Part shown: piece after piece, positions 8,607 to 16,985 of the stretch | Layout of the letters: every line of letters starts with the position of its first letter | Position numbering within the stretch: position 1 is the first letter of the stretch | Source: Parafrankia irregularis | Lineage (GTDB): Bacteria > Actinomycetota > Actinomycetes > Frankiales > Frankiaceae | NCBI RefSeq assembly: GCF_001536285.1 | Contig: NZ_FAOZ01000029.1 | Location: 1-64,000 of the forward strand | Length of the DNA: 64,000 bases | Direction: 5' to 3' | The notes under the pieces: generated by a model | Seen by the model: the letters and a program-made list of their open reading frames with translations, nothing else | Database searches by the model: none | What the model was told of the DNA's origin: nothing | Program-made: the position numbers and the translations under genes

Positions 8607-10525
8607 CGCAGGACGACGCACTCGCGTCGGCCGCGGTGGCCGGGCCGGCCGGTTCCGCGGTGCCCGCCGGCGGTTCCGCGGAACCGGGTTCGTCCGTACT
8701 GGGCGGTTCCGCGGTGCCGGGTTCCGTGGTGCCGGACGGTTCCGCGGAACCGGTTTCCTCCGTACTAGGCGGTTCCGCGGCGCCGCCCGGACCGCTGGTA
8801 ACGGTGACGGACCTCGAGGTCGGCTATGTGCGGCGGCGCCGGACAGCGCCCGCCGTGCGCGGGGTCAGCCTGACCATCGCCCGCGGCGAGACCGTCGCGC
8901 TCGTCGGCGAGTCCGGCTCCGGCAAGTCGACGATCGCCAACACCCTCATCGGCCTGCTGCCCGACAACGCCCGCGTCACCGGAGGCAGCGTCACCTTCGA
9001 CCTCGGCGGCGACAGCGGCGACAGCGGCCGCGACCTCGGCCGCGACAGCGACGGCGACCTCGGTAGCGACGGCGCCGGTGCCCGGCGGGTCGAGGTGGTC
9101 GGGGCGCGGGAGCGGGTGCTTCGCGGGCTGCGCGGCCGGGTGGTCAGCCTGGTGCCCCAGGACCCGATGGTCGGCCTCAACCCCACCCGCCGGATCGGCG
9201 CGCAGGTCGCCGAGAGCATCAGGCTGCGCGGGGTGAACGGGGACCAGGTCCGTGCGGAGGTGCTGGAGTTCCTCGCGCAGGCGGGCATCGACGACCCCGA
9301 GCTGCGGGCCCGCCAGTATCCGCACGAGCTGTCCGGTGGTCTGCGCCAGCGGGTGCTCATCGCCATCGCGCTGGCCGGCAGGCCTCAGATGATCATCGCC
9401 GACGAGCCGACGAGCGCGCTGGACGTCACCGTGCAGCGCCGGATCCTCGACCACATCGAGGGGCTGGTCCGCGAGTCCGGGATCTCGCTGCTGATCATCA
9501 CGCACGACCTCGCCGTCGCCGCCGACCGCAGCGACCGGGTGCTCGTCCTGCAGGATGGCTCGATCGTCGAGCAGGGCGTCCCGGGACGGATCCTGGTCAA
9601 ACCCGAGCAGGAGTACACCCGGCGGCTCATCGCGGCCGCCCCCGGCCTCGCCCACGGCGGCCGGATCGTGCCCCGCCTGGTGCTGCGTCCCGACGAGGTC
9701 GCCACGCCCGACCCGGTGATCCGCCTGGAGAACCTGACCAAGCGCTACCCGCTGCCAGGCCGGCAGTCCGGGTCCTTCCTGGCCCTGGACGACGTGTCGC
9801 TGCAGGTCGCCCGCGGGCGCACCCATGCCCTGGTCGGCGAGTCAGGTTCTGGCAAGACCACGGCGTTGCGCCTCGCGCTCGGCCTGGAGAAGGCCACCAG
9901 CGGACGGGTCCTGCTCGACGGCGTGGACATCACCGACCAGGGCTGGCGGCAGACCCGTCCGCTGCGGCGCAAGGTCCAGCTCGTCCACCAGAACCCGTTC
10001 GCCTCGCTCGACCCGCGGTTCAGCATCGGCCGCAGCATCATCGAGCCGCTGGCGTCGTTCGGGATCGGTGACCGCCGCAGCCGCCGCGCCCGCGCGGTGG
10101 AGCTGCTCGACCAGGTCGCGCTGCCCGCCTCCTACCTGGACCGGCTGCCCGCGGAACTGTCCGGCGGGCAGCGCCAGCGGGTCGCGATCGCCCGCTCGCT
10201 CGCCCTCGAACCCGAGGTGGTGCTGCTCGACGAGCCCGTCTCGGCACTCGACGTCTCGGTGCAGGAGCAGATCCTCGCGCTGCTGCGTGACCTGCAGGAA
10301 CGCCTCGGCCTGAGCTACCTGTTCATCTCGCACGATCTGTCCATCGTCGCCCAGATCTCGCACACTGTGACGGTGCTCAATCGTGGGAAGGTCGCCGAGT
10401 CGGGCGCCGTGGCCGAGGTCTTCGGCTCGCCGCGCAGCGAATACACCCGGGAGCTGATCGAGGCCATCCCCGGCCAGCGCAGCGCCGCCCTCTCGGTCGG
10501 AGCCGGCGTGCCCGTGCATGCCTGA
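8603..10525 (+). CDS. Fused double ABC ATPase of peptide-type importer (DppD-DppF fusion)
   Basis: 640 residues with two full nucleotide-binding domains. NBD1: Walker A GESGSGKST (102-110), signature LSGGLRQR (about 244), Walker B IIADEPTSALD. NBD2: Walker A GESGSGKTT (about 412), signature LSGGQRQR (about 518), Walker B VVLLDEPVSALD. It powers import by the two permeases just upstream. ATG 8603 overlaps the previous stop. Odd features: a repetitive N-terminal tail (residues about 18-62) encoded by imperfect 66-bp DNA repeats, and a Gly/Asp/Ser-rich insert (about residues 134-155) in NBD1 between Walker A and the Q-loop. Confidence 0.92.
   Translation: MTQDDALASAAVAGPAGSAVPAGGSAEPGSSVLGGSAVPGSVVPDGSAEPVSSVLGGSAAPPGPLVTVTDLEVGYVRRRRTAPAVRGVSLTIARGETVALVGESGSGKSTIANTLIGLLPDNARVTGGSVTFDLGGDSGDSGRDLGRDSDGDLGSDGAGARRVEVVGARERVLRGLRGRVVSLVPQDPMVGLNPTRRIGAQVAESIRLRGVNGDQVRAEVLEFLAQAGIDDPELRARQYPHELSGGLRQRVLIAIALAGRPQMIIADEPTSALDVTVQRRILDHIEGLVRESGISLLIITHDLAVAADRSDRVLVLQDGSIVEQGVPGRILVKPEQEYTRRLIAAAPGLAHGGRIVPRLVLRPDEVATPDPVIRLENLTKRYPLPGRQSGSFLALDDVSLQVARGRTHALVGESGSGKTTALRLALGLEKATSGRVLLDGVDITDQGWRQTRPLRRKVQLVHQNPFASLDPRFSIGRSIIEPLASFGIGDRRSRRARAVELLDQVALPASYLDRLPAELSGGQRQRVAIARSLALEPEVVLLDEPVSALDVSVQEQILALLRDLQERLGLSYLFISHDLSIVAQISHTVTVLNRGKVAESGAVAEVFGSPRSEYTRELIEAIPGQRSAALSVGAGVPVHA
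8647..8790 (+). repeat. Imperfect 66-bp repeats with palindromic GGTTCCGCGGAACC cores
   Basis: The 14-base perfect palindrome GGTTCCGCGGAACC occurs at 8672-8685 and 8738-8751, exactly 66 bases apart. Related GGTTCCGCGG half-sites lie at 8651, 8704 and 8770. The repeats are in frame and encode the GGSAEPxSSVLGGSA-like tail of the fused ATPase. Confidence 0.75.
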
Positions 10526-12443
10526 CCGGCGCGGCGCCGGCTCCAGCTTCGCCGGTCCCAGCGGCGCCGGTCCCAGCGTCGCCCCTGCTCGGGACGTCCG
10601 CGGCGGGGAGGCGACGGTCTGGCCCGGACTGCGGACCATGCTGGACGGCTCCCTCGCCCACCCGGTGCCAGCCCTGCTCGCGGCCGTCACCGGGATCATC
10701 AACGGCACGACCATGATCCTCGGTGCGATCGCGATCGGCTGGGCCACCGACCACCTGATCGTCCCGGCACTGGCCGGCGACGACGTCGGGCGCGCCGCCT
10801 GGTGGATCGCGGCCGGGGCGATCGTCGGCGTCTCCACCCTGCGCTGGATGACGATCATCGCCCGGGGGATCGCCACCGGGTTCGTCCAGCACGGCTCCCA
10901 GGCGGACGTCCGGCGGGCGGTCGTCGACCGCTACCTGCATCTCGGTCTGGCGTGGCACCGCCGGCACGCCCCCGGCCAGCTGCTGTCGACCGCGGTCGCC
11001 GACGTGGACGCGCTGTGGCTGCCGATGCTCAACTTCTACTTCACGCTCGGCATGGTCGTGATGCTCGTCGTCGCGATCATCGAGATGTTCCTGCGCGCCG
11101 CCGCACTCGGCCTCGTCGGTGTCGCGCTGGTACTGGCCGTGCTCGGCCTCAACCTGCTCTACCAGCGCGTGCTCGCCCCGCGGGCCGCCGCCGCCCAGGC
11201 ACAGCGCGGGGTCTTCGGCGCGCTCGCGCTGGAGAGCATCGACGGCGGCCAGGTCGTGCGGACCCTCGGCCTCGCCGACCGGGAGCGCGCGCGGGTCGGC
11301 GCCGCCGCGCACGGCCTGCGGGACGCCAACTTCGCGATGGGCCTGGTCAGCTCGGTGTTCGACCCGGTCATCGAGCTGCTGCCGACGGTGGCCGTGCTCG
11401 GCGTCCTCGCCGTCGGCGCGCATCAGGTCGAGGCCGGAGAGCTGAGCGTCGGCGTGCTCGTCGAAGTCGTCTACCTGCTGCTCACGATCTCCATCCCGCT
11501 CAACGTCATCAGCCGTTTCCTGTCCATGCTGCCGATCTCGACCGCCGGGCGGACCAGGGTCGCCGCCGTCATCCACTCGGCCGAAACCACCGGGCACGGC
11601 GACCGAACCCTGGCCAGCCCCCTGAAACCGGGCGGGATCGGCCTGCGGGCGCGGGGCGCCGGCTACGCGGTCGGCGGGACCCGGCTGCTCTCGGACGTCG
11701 ACCTCGACATCGCCCCCGGGGAGATCGTCGCGCTGGTCGGGGCGACCGGCTCGGGCAAGAGCACCCTCGTCGACCTGCTCGGCCGCCAGCTCGATCCGTC
11801 CGAGGGCGTGGTCGAGATCGGGGGTGTCCCGGCCGCCGAGCTCGGCCGTGGGCAGATCGCCGCGCGGCTGGCGGTGGTCTCCCAGAGCCCGTGGCTGTTC
11901 GCCGGCAGCGTGCGGGAGAACCTGCAGCTCGACGGGCATCCCCGCGAGCACCGCCCGTACAGCGACGCCGAGCTGTGGCGGGCACTCGCCTCCGCCGGCG
12001 CCGAGAACGTGGTCCGTGCGTTGCCCGCCGGCCTCGACACGCGGGTCGGGGAGCGGGGTGCCCGGCTGTCCGGCGGCCAGCGCCAGCGGCTGTGCCTGGC
12101 CCGTGCGCTGGTCCGCGATCCGGGCGTGCTGCTGCTCGACGACGCCACCTCCGCCCTCGACCCGGCCGTCGAACGCGACGTCCTCGCCGCGATCGCCGAA
12201 CTGCGCGGACGGGTGACCGTGCTCATCGTCGGCGGGCGCCCCAGCTCCGTCCTGGTCGCCGACCGGGTCGCCTTCCTGCGTGCCGGCCGGCTAGCCGCCG
12301 TGGGCACCCACCCCGAGCTGCTGGCCACCGAGCCCGAGTACCGGCGCATCCTGCACGCCTACGCCGACCACAGCTCGCATCCCGGCGACGGCTGGCACCC
12401 CGACCACGGGTTCGGTGACGACCATGGCTCGGGCGATGAGTAG
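10518..12443 (+). CDS. ABC exporter half-transporter with degenerate ATP site (heterodimer subunit 1)
   Basis: 641 residues: exporter transmembrane domain (about 30-320, six segments) followed by an NBD with Walker A GATGSGKST near 409 and a canonical LSGGQRQRLCLARAL signature near 518. The Walker B reads VLLLDDATSALD, with Asp where the catalytic Glu should be, and the switch region reads IVGGRPSSV without the H-loop His. Known heterodimeric exporters have exactly this degenerate half. The partner is the next gene. It overlaps the ATPase gene upstream by 8 bases. Substrate unknown; multidrug, lipid or the product of the operon are all possible. Confidence 0.88.
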   Translation: MPDRRGAGSSFAGPSGAGPSVAPARDVRGGEATVWPGLRTMLDGSLAHPVPALLAAVTGIINGTTMILGAIAIGWATDHLIVPALAGDDVGRAAWWIAAGAIVGVSTLRWMTIIARGIATGFVQHGSQADVRRAVVDRYLHLGLAWHRRHAPGQLLSTAVADVDALWLPMLNFYFTLGMVVMLVVAIIEMFLRAAALGLVGVALVLAVLGLNLLYQRVLAPRAAAAQAQRGVFGALALESIDGGQVVRTLGLADRERARVGAAAHGLRDANFAMGLVSSVFDPVIELLPTVAVLGVLAVGAHQVEAGELSVGVLVEVVYLLLTISIPLNVISRFLSMLPISTAGRTRVAAVIHSAETTGHGDRTLASPLKPGGIGLRARGAGYAVGGTRLLSDVDLDIAPGEIVALVGATGSGKSTLVDLLGRQLDPSEGVVEIGGVPAAELGRGQIAARLAVVSQSPWLFAGSVRENLQLDGHPREHRPYSDAELWRALASAGAENVVRALPAGLDTRVGERGARLSGGQRQRLCLARALVRDPGVLLLDDATSALDPAVERDVLAAIAELRGRVTVLIVGGRPSSVLVADRVAFLRAGRLAAVGTHPELLATEPEYRRILHAYADHSSHPGDGWHPDHGFGDDHGSGDE

Positions 12444-14418
12444 CACCGACCCGGCCTCGGCCCCCGCTCCCGCCCGGCTGGCTGATCTCGCCGGGGTCCG
12501 GGGACGGACCCTCATCCACCTGCTGCGCACCACCACCCCGATGCTGACCAGCGGCCTGGCGCTCACCCTGCTGCTCGCCTTCGTCGCCGGGGCCGGGCGC
12601 ATCGTCACCCCGCTCACCGTCCAGTACGCCCTCGACCACGGTCTGCTCCACCCGCACCCCGGCACCGCGGACGTCGTCCTGCGCGCCGTCGGCGTCGGCG
12701 CGGGAGCCACGGTGCTGGCGGCGGCGGCGTCCGGGTGGCTCAACCGGCGCGTCTTCCGGCGCACCGAGGCCGCGCTCGCCCAGCTGCGTGCGGACGGCGT
12801 CGCCCGCATCCACGAGATCTCCTACGAGCGGTTCGCCCGGATCCCCAGCGCCGACCTGGTCAGCCGGCTGACCAGTGACCTCGACACGGTGACCACGTTC
12901 GTCCAGAACGGCGGCGTCCTGCTGCTGGTCAACGCCGCCCAGATGGTGATCGCCGCGGTCCTCATCTCGATCTACTCCTGGCAGCTCGCGCTGCCCGTGC
13001 TCGCCGCGGCGGCGCTGCTGCTCGTCGTCATGCGACGCATCCAGGCAGTCGTCGGACGCCGTTTCCGCGTCGTGCGGGAGCGGGTGTCGGCGATGCAGTC
13101 CGTCATCGGCGAAGCCATCACCGGCATCGCCGTCATCCGCTCCACCGGCACCGAGCGGCGCAGCCGCGCCGCCGCCGACGAGTCGATCGAACAGGTCGCG
13201 GCCGCCCAGCGCCACACCCTGGTCCCGCTGCACACCAACACCGCGCTCGGCGAGGTGGCGATCTCGTTCATCACCACCTTCATCGTCATCGCCGGTGTCC
13301 GGTGGTCCGTGGACAACACCTGGTGGGAGCCGGGACTGGACCTGTCCGCCGGTGAGCTGGTCGCGTTGTTGCTCCTGGTGACCTTCTTCGTCCGCCCGCT
13401 TCAGCTGCTGGTGACAATGCTCGGCGAGGTGCAGAGCGCGGTCGCCGGCTGGCGGCGGGCGATCGAGGTGCTGGCCACCCCGTCCGCGGTGGTCGCCGGG
13501 CCGGGCGCCCGCGAGCTCCCACCCGGCCCGATCGCCGTCGACCTGCACGGCGTCGCCGCTTCCTACGGGGACGCCGCCGCCGACGTCGGCGATGTCGCCA
13601 CCGGAGACGGCCTGCTCGCGCTGCGCGACGTCACCATCGGCATCGACCCGGGGGAGCACGTCGCCGTCGTCGGCGAGACCGGATCCGGCAAGAGCACGTT
13701 CGCCCGGCTGCTGACCCGTCAGCTCTCGGCGCGGCGCGGGCGCGTCCTGCTCGGCGGCATCCCGATCGCCCAGGTCGGCGACCGGTCGTTCCAACGCCGG
13801 ATCGCCGTTGTCCCGCAGGACCCGTTCCTGTTCGATGCCACGATCGCTGACAACATCCTCGCCGGAGTCCACGGTGACATCCGGGCCCCCGAGGCGCGGG
13901 AAGCACTGGACGAGATCGTCGACTCGCTCGGCCTGCGCCCCTGGATCGGCACCCTGCCCGACGGCATCGACACCCGCGTCGGGGTGCGCGGCGCGCGGCT
14001 GTCAGCCGGCGAGCGCCAGCTCGTCGCGCTCGCCCGCACCGCGCTGGTCGACCCGGACCTGCTCGTGCTCGACGAGGCCACCAGCGGCGTCGACCCGGCC
14101 ACCGACGTCCGCGTGCAACACGCCCTCGACGCGCTCACCGTCGGCCGCACCACCATCTCGATCGCGCACCGCATGGTCACCGCCGAGCGCGCCGACCGCA
14201 TCCTCGTCTTCGACGACGGCCGGATCGTCCAGAACGGCCGCCACGCCGACCTCGTCACCCGCCCCGGACGCTACGCGGACCTACACGCCGTCTGGGTCGA
14301 CCACACCGTCGCCGCCGACCACGTCCCCCACCCGCGGGAGGAACGGACGGAAGGAGACGGCGACGAGCACCGCGAACCGGCGACGCGCCACACCCTCCGG
14401 AACGACAGGAGCACCTGA
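12415..14418 (+). CDS. ABC exporter half-transporter with catalytic ATP site (heterodimer subunit 2)
   Basis: Up to 667 residues: six-helix exporter domain (about 40-340) then NBD with Walker A GETGSGKST, Walker B LLVLDEATSGVD (Glu present) and H-loop SIAHRM. Its signature is LSAGERQ, a departure from LSGGQ. Combined with subunit 1 this gives one good and one degenerate composite ATP site. Starts at 12415, 12424 or 12436 are all possible; each overlaps the previous gene, whose stop is at 12441-12443. The product ends in a charged tail and its stop overlaps the next ATG (TGATG). Confidence 0.88.
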   Translation: MTTMARAMSSTDPASAPAPARLADLAGVRGRTLIHLLRTTTPMLTSGLALTLLLAFVAGAGRIVTPLTVQYALDHGLLHPHPGTADVVLRAVGVGAGATVLAAAASGWLNRRVFRRTEAALAQLRADGVARIHEISYERFARIPSADLVSRLTSDLDTVTTFVQNGGVLLLVNAAQMVIAAVLISIYSWQLALPVLAAAALLLVVMRRIQAVVGRRFRVVRERVSAMQSVIGEAITGIAVIRSTGTERRSRAAADESIEQVAAAQRHTLVPLHTNTALGEVAISFITTFIVIAGVRWSVDNTWWEPGLDLSAGELVALLLLVTFFVRPLQLLVTMLGEVQSAVAGWRRAIEVLATPSAVVAGPGARELPPGPIAVDLHGVAASYGDAAADVGDVATGDGLLALRDVTIGIDPGEHVAVVGETGSGKSTFARLLTRQLSARRGRVLLGGIPIAQVGDRSFQRRIAVVPQDPFLFDATIADNILAGVHGDIRAPEAREALDEIVDSLGLRPWIGTLPDGIDTRVGVRGARLSAGERQLVALARTALVDPDLLVLDEATSGVDPATDVRVQHALDALTVGRTTISIAHRMVTAERADRILVFDDGRIVQNGRHADLVTRPGRYADLHAVWVDHTVAADHVPHPREERTEGDGDEHREPATRHTLRNDRST

Positions 14419-14942
14419 TGACATCGGCGCGGCTCGGTTTCAACGCGCGGATCTCCTTCCCAACCGGCGGCGCCGCGCAGGCGCTGCGCGACGGCGTCGA
14501 GCTGTTCCGCGTCGCCGAACAGCTCGGCTACGACACCGGCTGGGTCTACCAGCGCCACTTCGACAACTACCTGGCCTCCCCGCTGGTGTTCCACGCCGCG
14601 GTCGCGCAGCACACCGACCGGATCGGCCTGGGCACCGCCATCATCGGCGTCCGCTACGAGGACCCGATCCTGCTCGCCGAGGCCGCCGCGACCGCCGACC
14701 TGCTCAGCTCCGGACGTCTGCAGCTCGGCCTCGGCACCGGCCAGGGCGGCTTCGACAGCGTCTTCGGCCAGGAGCCGAACGACGGGCGGGAACAGTCCCA
14801 GACCCGGCTCGCCGACGACCTGATTGCCTTCCTGCCGCCCGCGTTCGGCCTCCGGGAGAACCTGCGCCTGCTGGAGGACATCGCCACAACCGTGGCCCCG
14901 CACCTCGGCTGGGCACCGACCACCGGCGGTCGGACCTCATAG
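14418..14942 (+). pseudogene. Luciferase-like monooxygenase with internal in-frame deletion
   Basis: 174 residues, about half of the usual 330-360. Residues 1 to about 125 are a good luciferase-like N-half (EQLGYDTGWVYQRHFDNY, DRIGLGTAIIGVRYEDP, GRLQLGLGTGQGG). The text then jumps, around residues 126-135, to a C-terminal segment LIAFLPPAFGLRENLRLLED typical of the very end of such proteins. The central barrel strands are missing, so the FMN-binding fold is incomplete. The frame is kept, and the start is coupled to the upstream exporter gene. It is probably a decayed gene that is still translated; a functional small protein is not excluded. Confidence 0.7.
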
Positions 14943-15154
14943 CAACCGGTCATCACCTCTCGACAGCCGTCGCCTCATCGTGGCCGCACACCGAACCGCC
15001 TGGCAGAAGGCCGACAAAACACCGGTCCGAAGGACGGCTCGAACCCTCGATGGAGAGACTGTGCTGCACCTGCAGTGCGAAAGCTGGTCGGATTTTAGCG
15101 ATCCTCTCGCTGCTGCGCTGTCGCTGCCTCCTGGGCGTGGCGGCTGTCACTCGG

Positions 15155-15844
15155 CTACGAGAATGAATCGACCTTCTGTATGACGGCTTCTCTGACTGCC
15201 TTCCCCGTGGGGGCGAATCCGCCAGTGTACCACTTGGCTGAAAGCGTCGATCCGGACCGGGATATGATGATGTTGTTTGACAGAAAACTGTAGTCGGAAC
15301 AGTAGGGGGAGTCCCTGAGCTCCTCCGATACTTCGAGCCGGTCTGGTGAAGCCGCAAGGAGAGTCAGGGTCTTGACGCAGGGTGAACCGTCGGCGGCCTG
15401 CAACTTCGGATAGTCGGCGCTGCCCACCGTCGTGCCCAGTCGGCCGCCGGAGATCGTGATATTTACGGGAGATCTCGAGCTGGCCGATGAAACTACGCCC
15501 TGCCACCGGCCGAGAAAGGACTCGGGAACGCTCAGAAGCTCCGGTCCGGCCTCCGTGGGCGGCGCGTAGGTCGGCACGCCCAGAAGTGCGGAATACGAAG
15601 GAGAAAGGTAGGGTGGCAGAGCGCCCTGCGTTTGGCCGCCGCCGCTGCGCAGGTCGGTGATATCTGGGCTCGCGGTGGTTCCCACCGTGGCCGGCCCGCC
15701 GGGAGGCGATGCCTGTGGACTCCCGTTCTGGTACGCCCTGATTCCGACGATTACGCCGATAACGGCGACAACAAGGCCTGCAATCTCCAGGCCAAGCCGC
15801 AGGCGACGGTCACCGCCATCGCCGCTTCCCCCGTTGTCTGTCAC
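15155..15844 (-). CDS. Membrane-anchored protein of unknown function
   Basis: 229 residues. A short, charged cytoplasmic N-terminus is followed by one membrane helix (about residues 16-36, LGLEIAGLVVAVIGVIVGI), a Gly/Pro/Ser-rich linker, and an outside domain of about 130 residues. That domain holds FLGRWQGVVSS, ITISGGRLGTTVG, a Cys pair (CVKTLTLL; YCSDYSF) and a beta-rich ending. The layout (helix, linker, GxWxG-like beta domain) resembles small extracellular lipocalin-like domains of actinomycetes, but no family is recognised with certainty. A GGGGGTG sequence precedes the ATG. It stands alone, opposite to the upstream operon. GC content is lower than its neighbours. Confidence 0.7.
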   Translation of the reverse strand: MTDNGGSGDGGDRRLRLGLEIAGLVVAVIGVIVGIRAYQNGSPQASPPGGPATVGTTASPDITDLRSGGGQTQGALPPYLSPSYSALLGVPTYAPPTEAGPELLSVPESFLGRWQGVVSSASSRSPVNITISGGRLGTTVGSADYPKLQAADGSPCVKTLTLLAASPDRLEVSEELRDSPYCSDYSFLSNNIIISRSGSTLSAKWYTGGFAPTGKAVREAVIQKVDSFS

Positions 15845-16055
15845 GCCACCCCCGGTTCATCGACCAGGCCAATACAGAGACATGATGCTGTTGACCCGGT
15901 CTTCATCACGCCGCCCGACAGCCTATGAAGCACTGCCCTTCCGATCAAGGAGCGTGACCTGGCGGGCATGTCAGCCGCAGGTACGTGTCCGCTGGCCTGC
16001 CCGGGGCGTCGCACGGCCGCGTTTGGTTCGTTTCTCGACAGGCCGCAGCCCTCGG

Positions 16056-16985
16056 CTACCGGGCCGGTGAGCCGAGGAAATGGTTGATGGCTGCATCGGT
16101 GGGCATCGAGGGCCCGGCCCCGTGGCTGCGTACCGACAGGGCGGCCGCGGCGCTGGCGTACCGCAGCGCCTGCTCAGGCTCCTCGCTCCGCGCCAGGGCC
16201 GCGCCGAACGCGCCGCAGAAGCAGTCGCCCGCGCCGGTGGTGTCGACCGCCGTCACCGGAAAGCCGGGCACCCGTAGGACAGTGCCGTCGAGCCGGGCCA
16301 ACAGGCCCTCGGCGCCGAGGGTGACGACGACGTTGGGCGCCACCCCCGCGCCGTCAGCCAGCAGCCCCTCCACCCGATCGGACGTCATCGCCGCCGCCGG
16401 GTCCGCCCCGACCCCGGTGACATTGGCGAACTCGGTCTCGTTCACGACCAGATAATCGACGTCGCGCAGCACGTCAGGCGGCGTCGGCCGATACGGGGCG
16501 AGGTTCAGCACCGTTACCGCACCGGCTTCCCTGGCCCGGGCAATCGCCGCAATGTTCGTTGCCTCGGGAATCTCGCCCTGCAACAGCAGGATATCGCCCG
16601 GGGTGAGAGGGATGCCGTCGAGCGAATTCGGCAGCACCCGATCATTCGCACCCGGAACAATGGTGATGGCATTCTCGCCCGACCCGTCGACGAGAATAAC
16701 CGCGGTACCGGACGCCCCCGGGACGGCAGCCAGCCGGCCGAGGTCCAGATGCTCGGAATCCAGGAAATCGCGCAGTATCCGCCCGAAGTCGTCGTCACCG
16801 ACGGCACCCACCATGGACGTCGCCGCACCCGCCCGGCGTGCCGCGACCGCCTGGTTCGCGCCCTTCCCGCCCGGCAGAAGACTCACCGAGCGTCCCGGGA
16901 CGGTCTCGCCGGGCCTGGGCATGCGCACGCATCGGGTCAGCACGTCCATATTGACCGAGCCGACCACCACAACTCTGCTCAGCAC
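16056..16985 (-). CDS. rbsK: Ribokinase (PfkB family)
   Basis: 309 residues. Phosphorylates ribose (or a related sugar) at O5 with ATP in the cytoplasm. PfkB signatures: VVVGSVNMDVLTRC at the start, PGGKGANQAVAARRAG (sugar-binding Gly-Gly), and DTTGAGDCFCGAFGAAL with the catalytic Asp at the C-terminal end. GTG at 16985 is chosen because the protein then begins right at the first beta strand, with GGAGGCGGGGAGG upstream; the longer frame up to 17120 adds unrelated Arg-rich sequence. No ribose transporter is adjacent, so it may serve nucleoside salvage. Confidence 0.9.
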   Translation of the reverse strand: MLSRVVVVGSVNMDVLTRCVRMPRPGETVPGRSVSLLPGGKGANQAVAARRAGAATSMVGAVGDDDFGRILRDFLDSEHLDLGRLAAVPGASGTAVILVDGSGENAITIVPGANDRVLPNSLDGIPLTPGDILLLQGEIPEATNIAAIARAREAGAVTVLNLAPYRPTPPDVLRDVDYLVVNETEFANVTGVGADPAAAMTSDRVEGLLADGAGVAPNVVVTLGAEGLLARLDGTVLRVPGFPVTAVDTTGAGDCFCGAFGAALARSEEPEQALRYASAAAALSVRSHGAGPSMPTDAAINHFLGSPAR

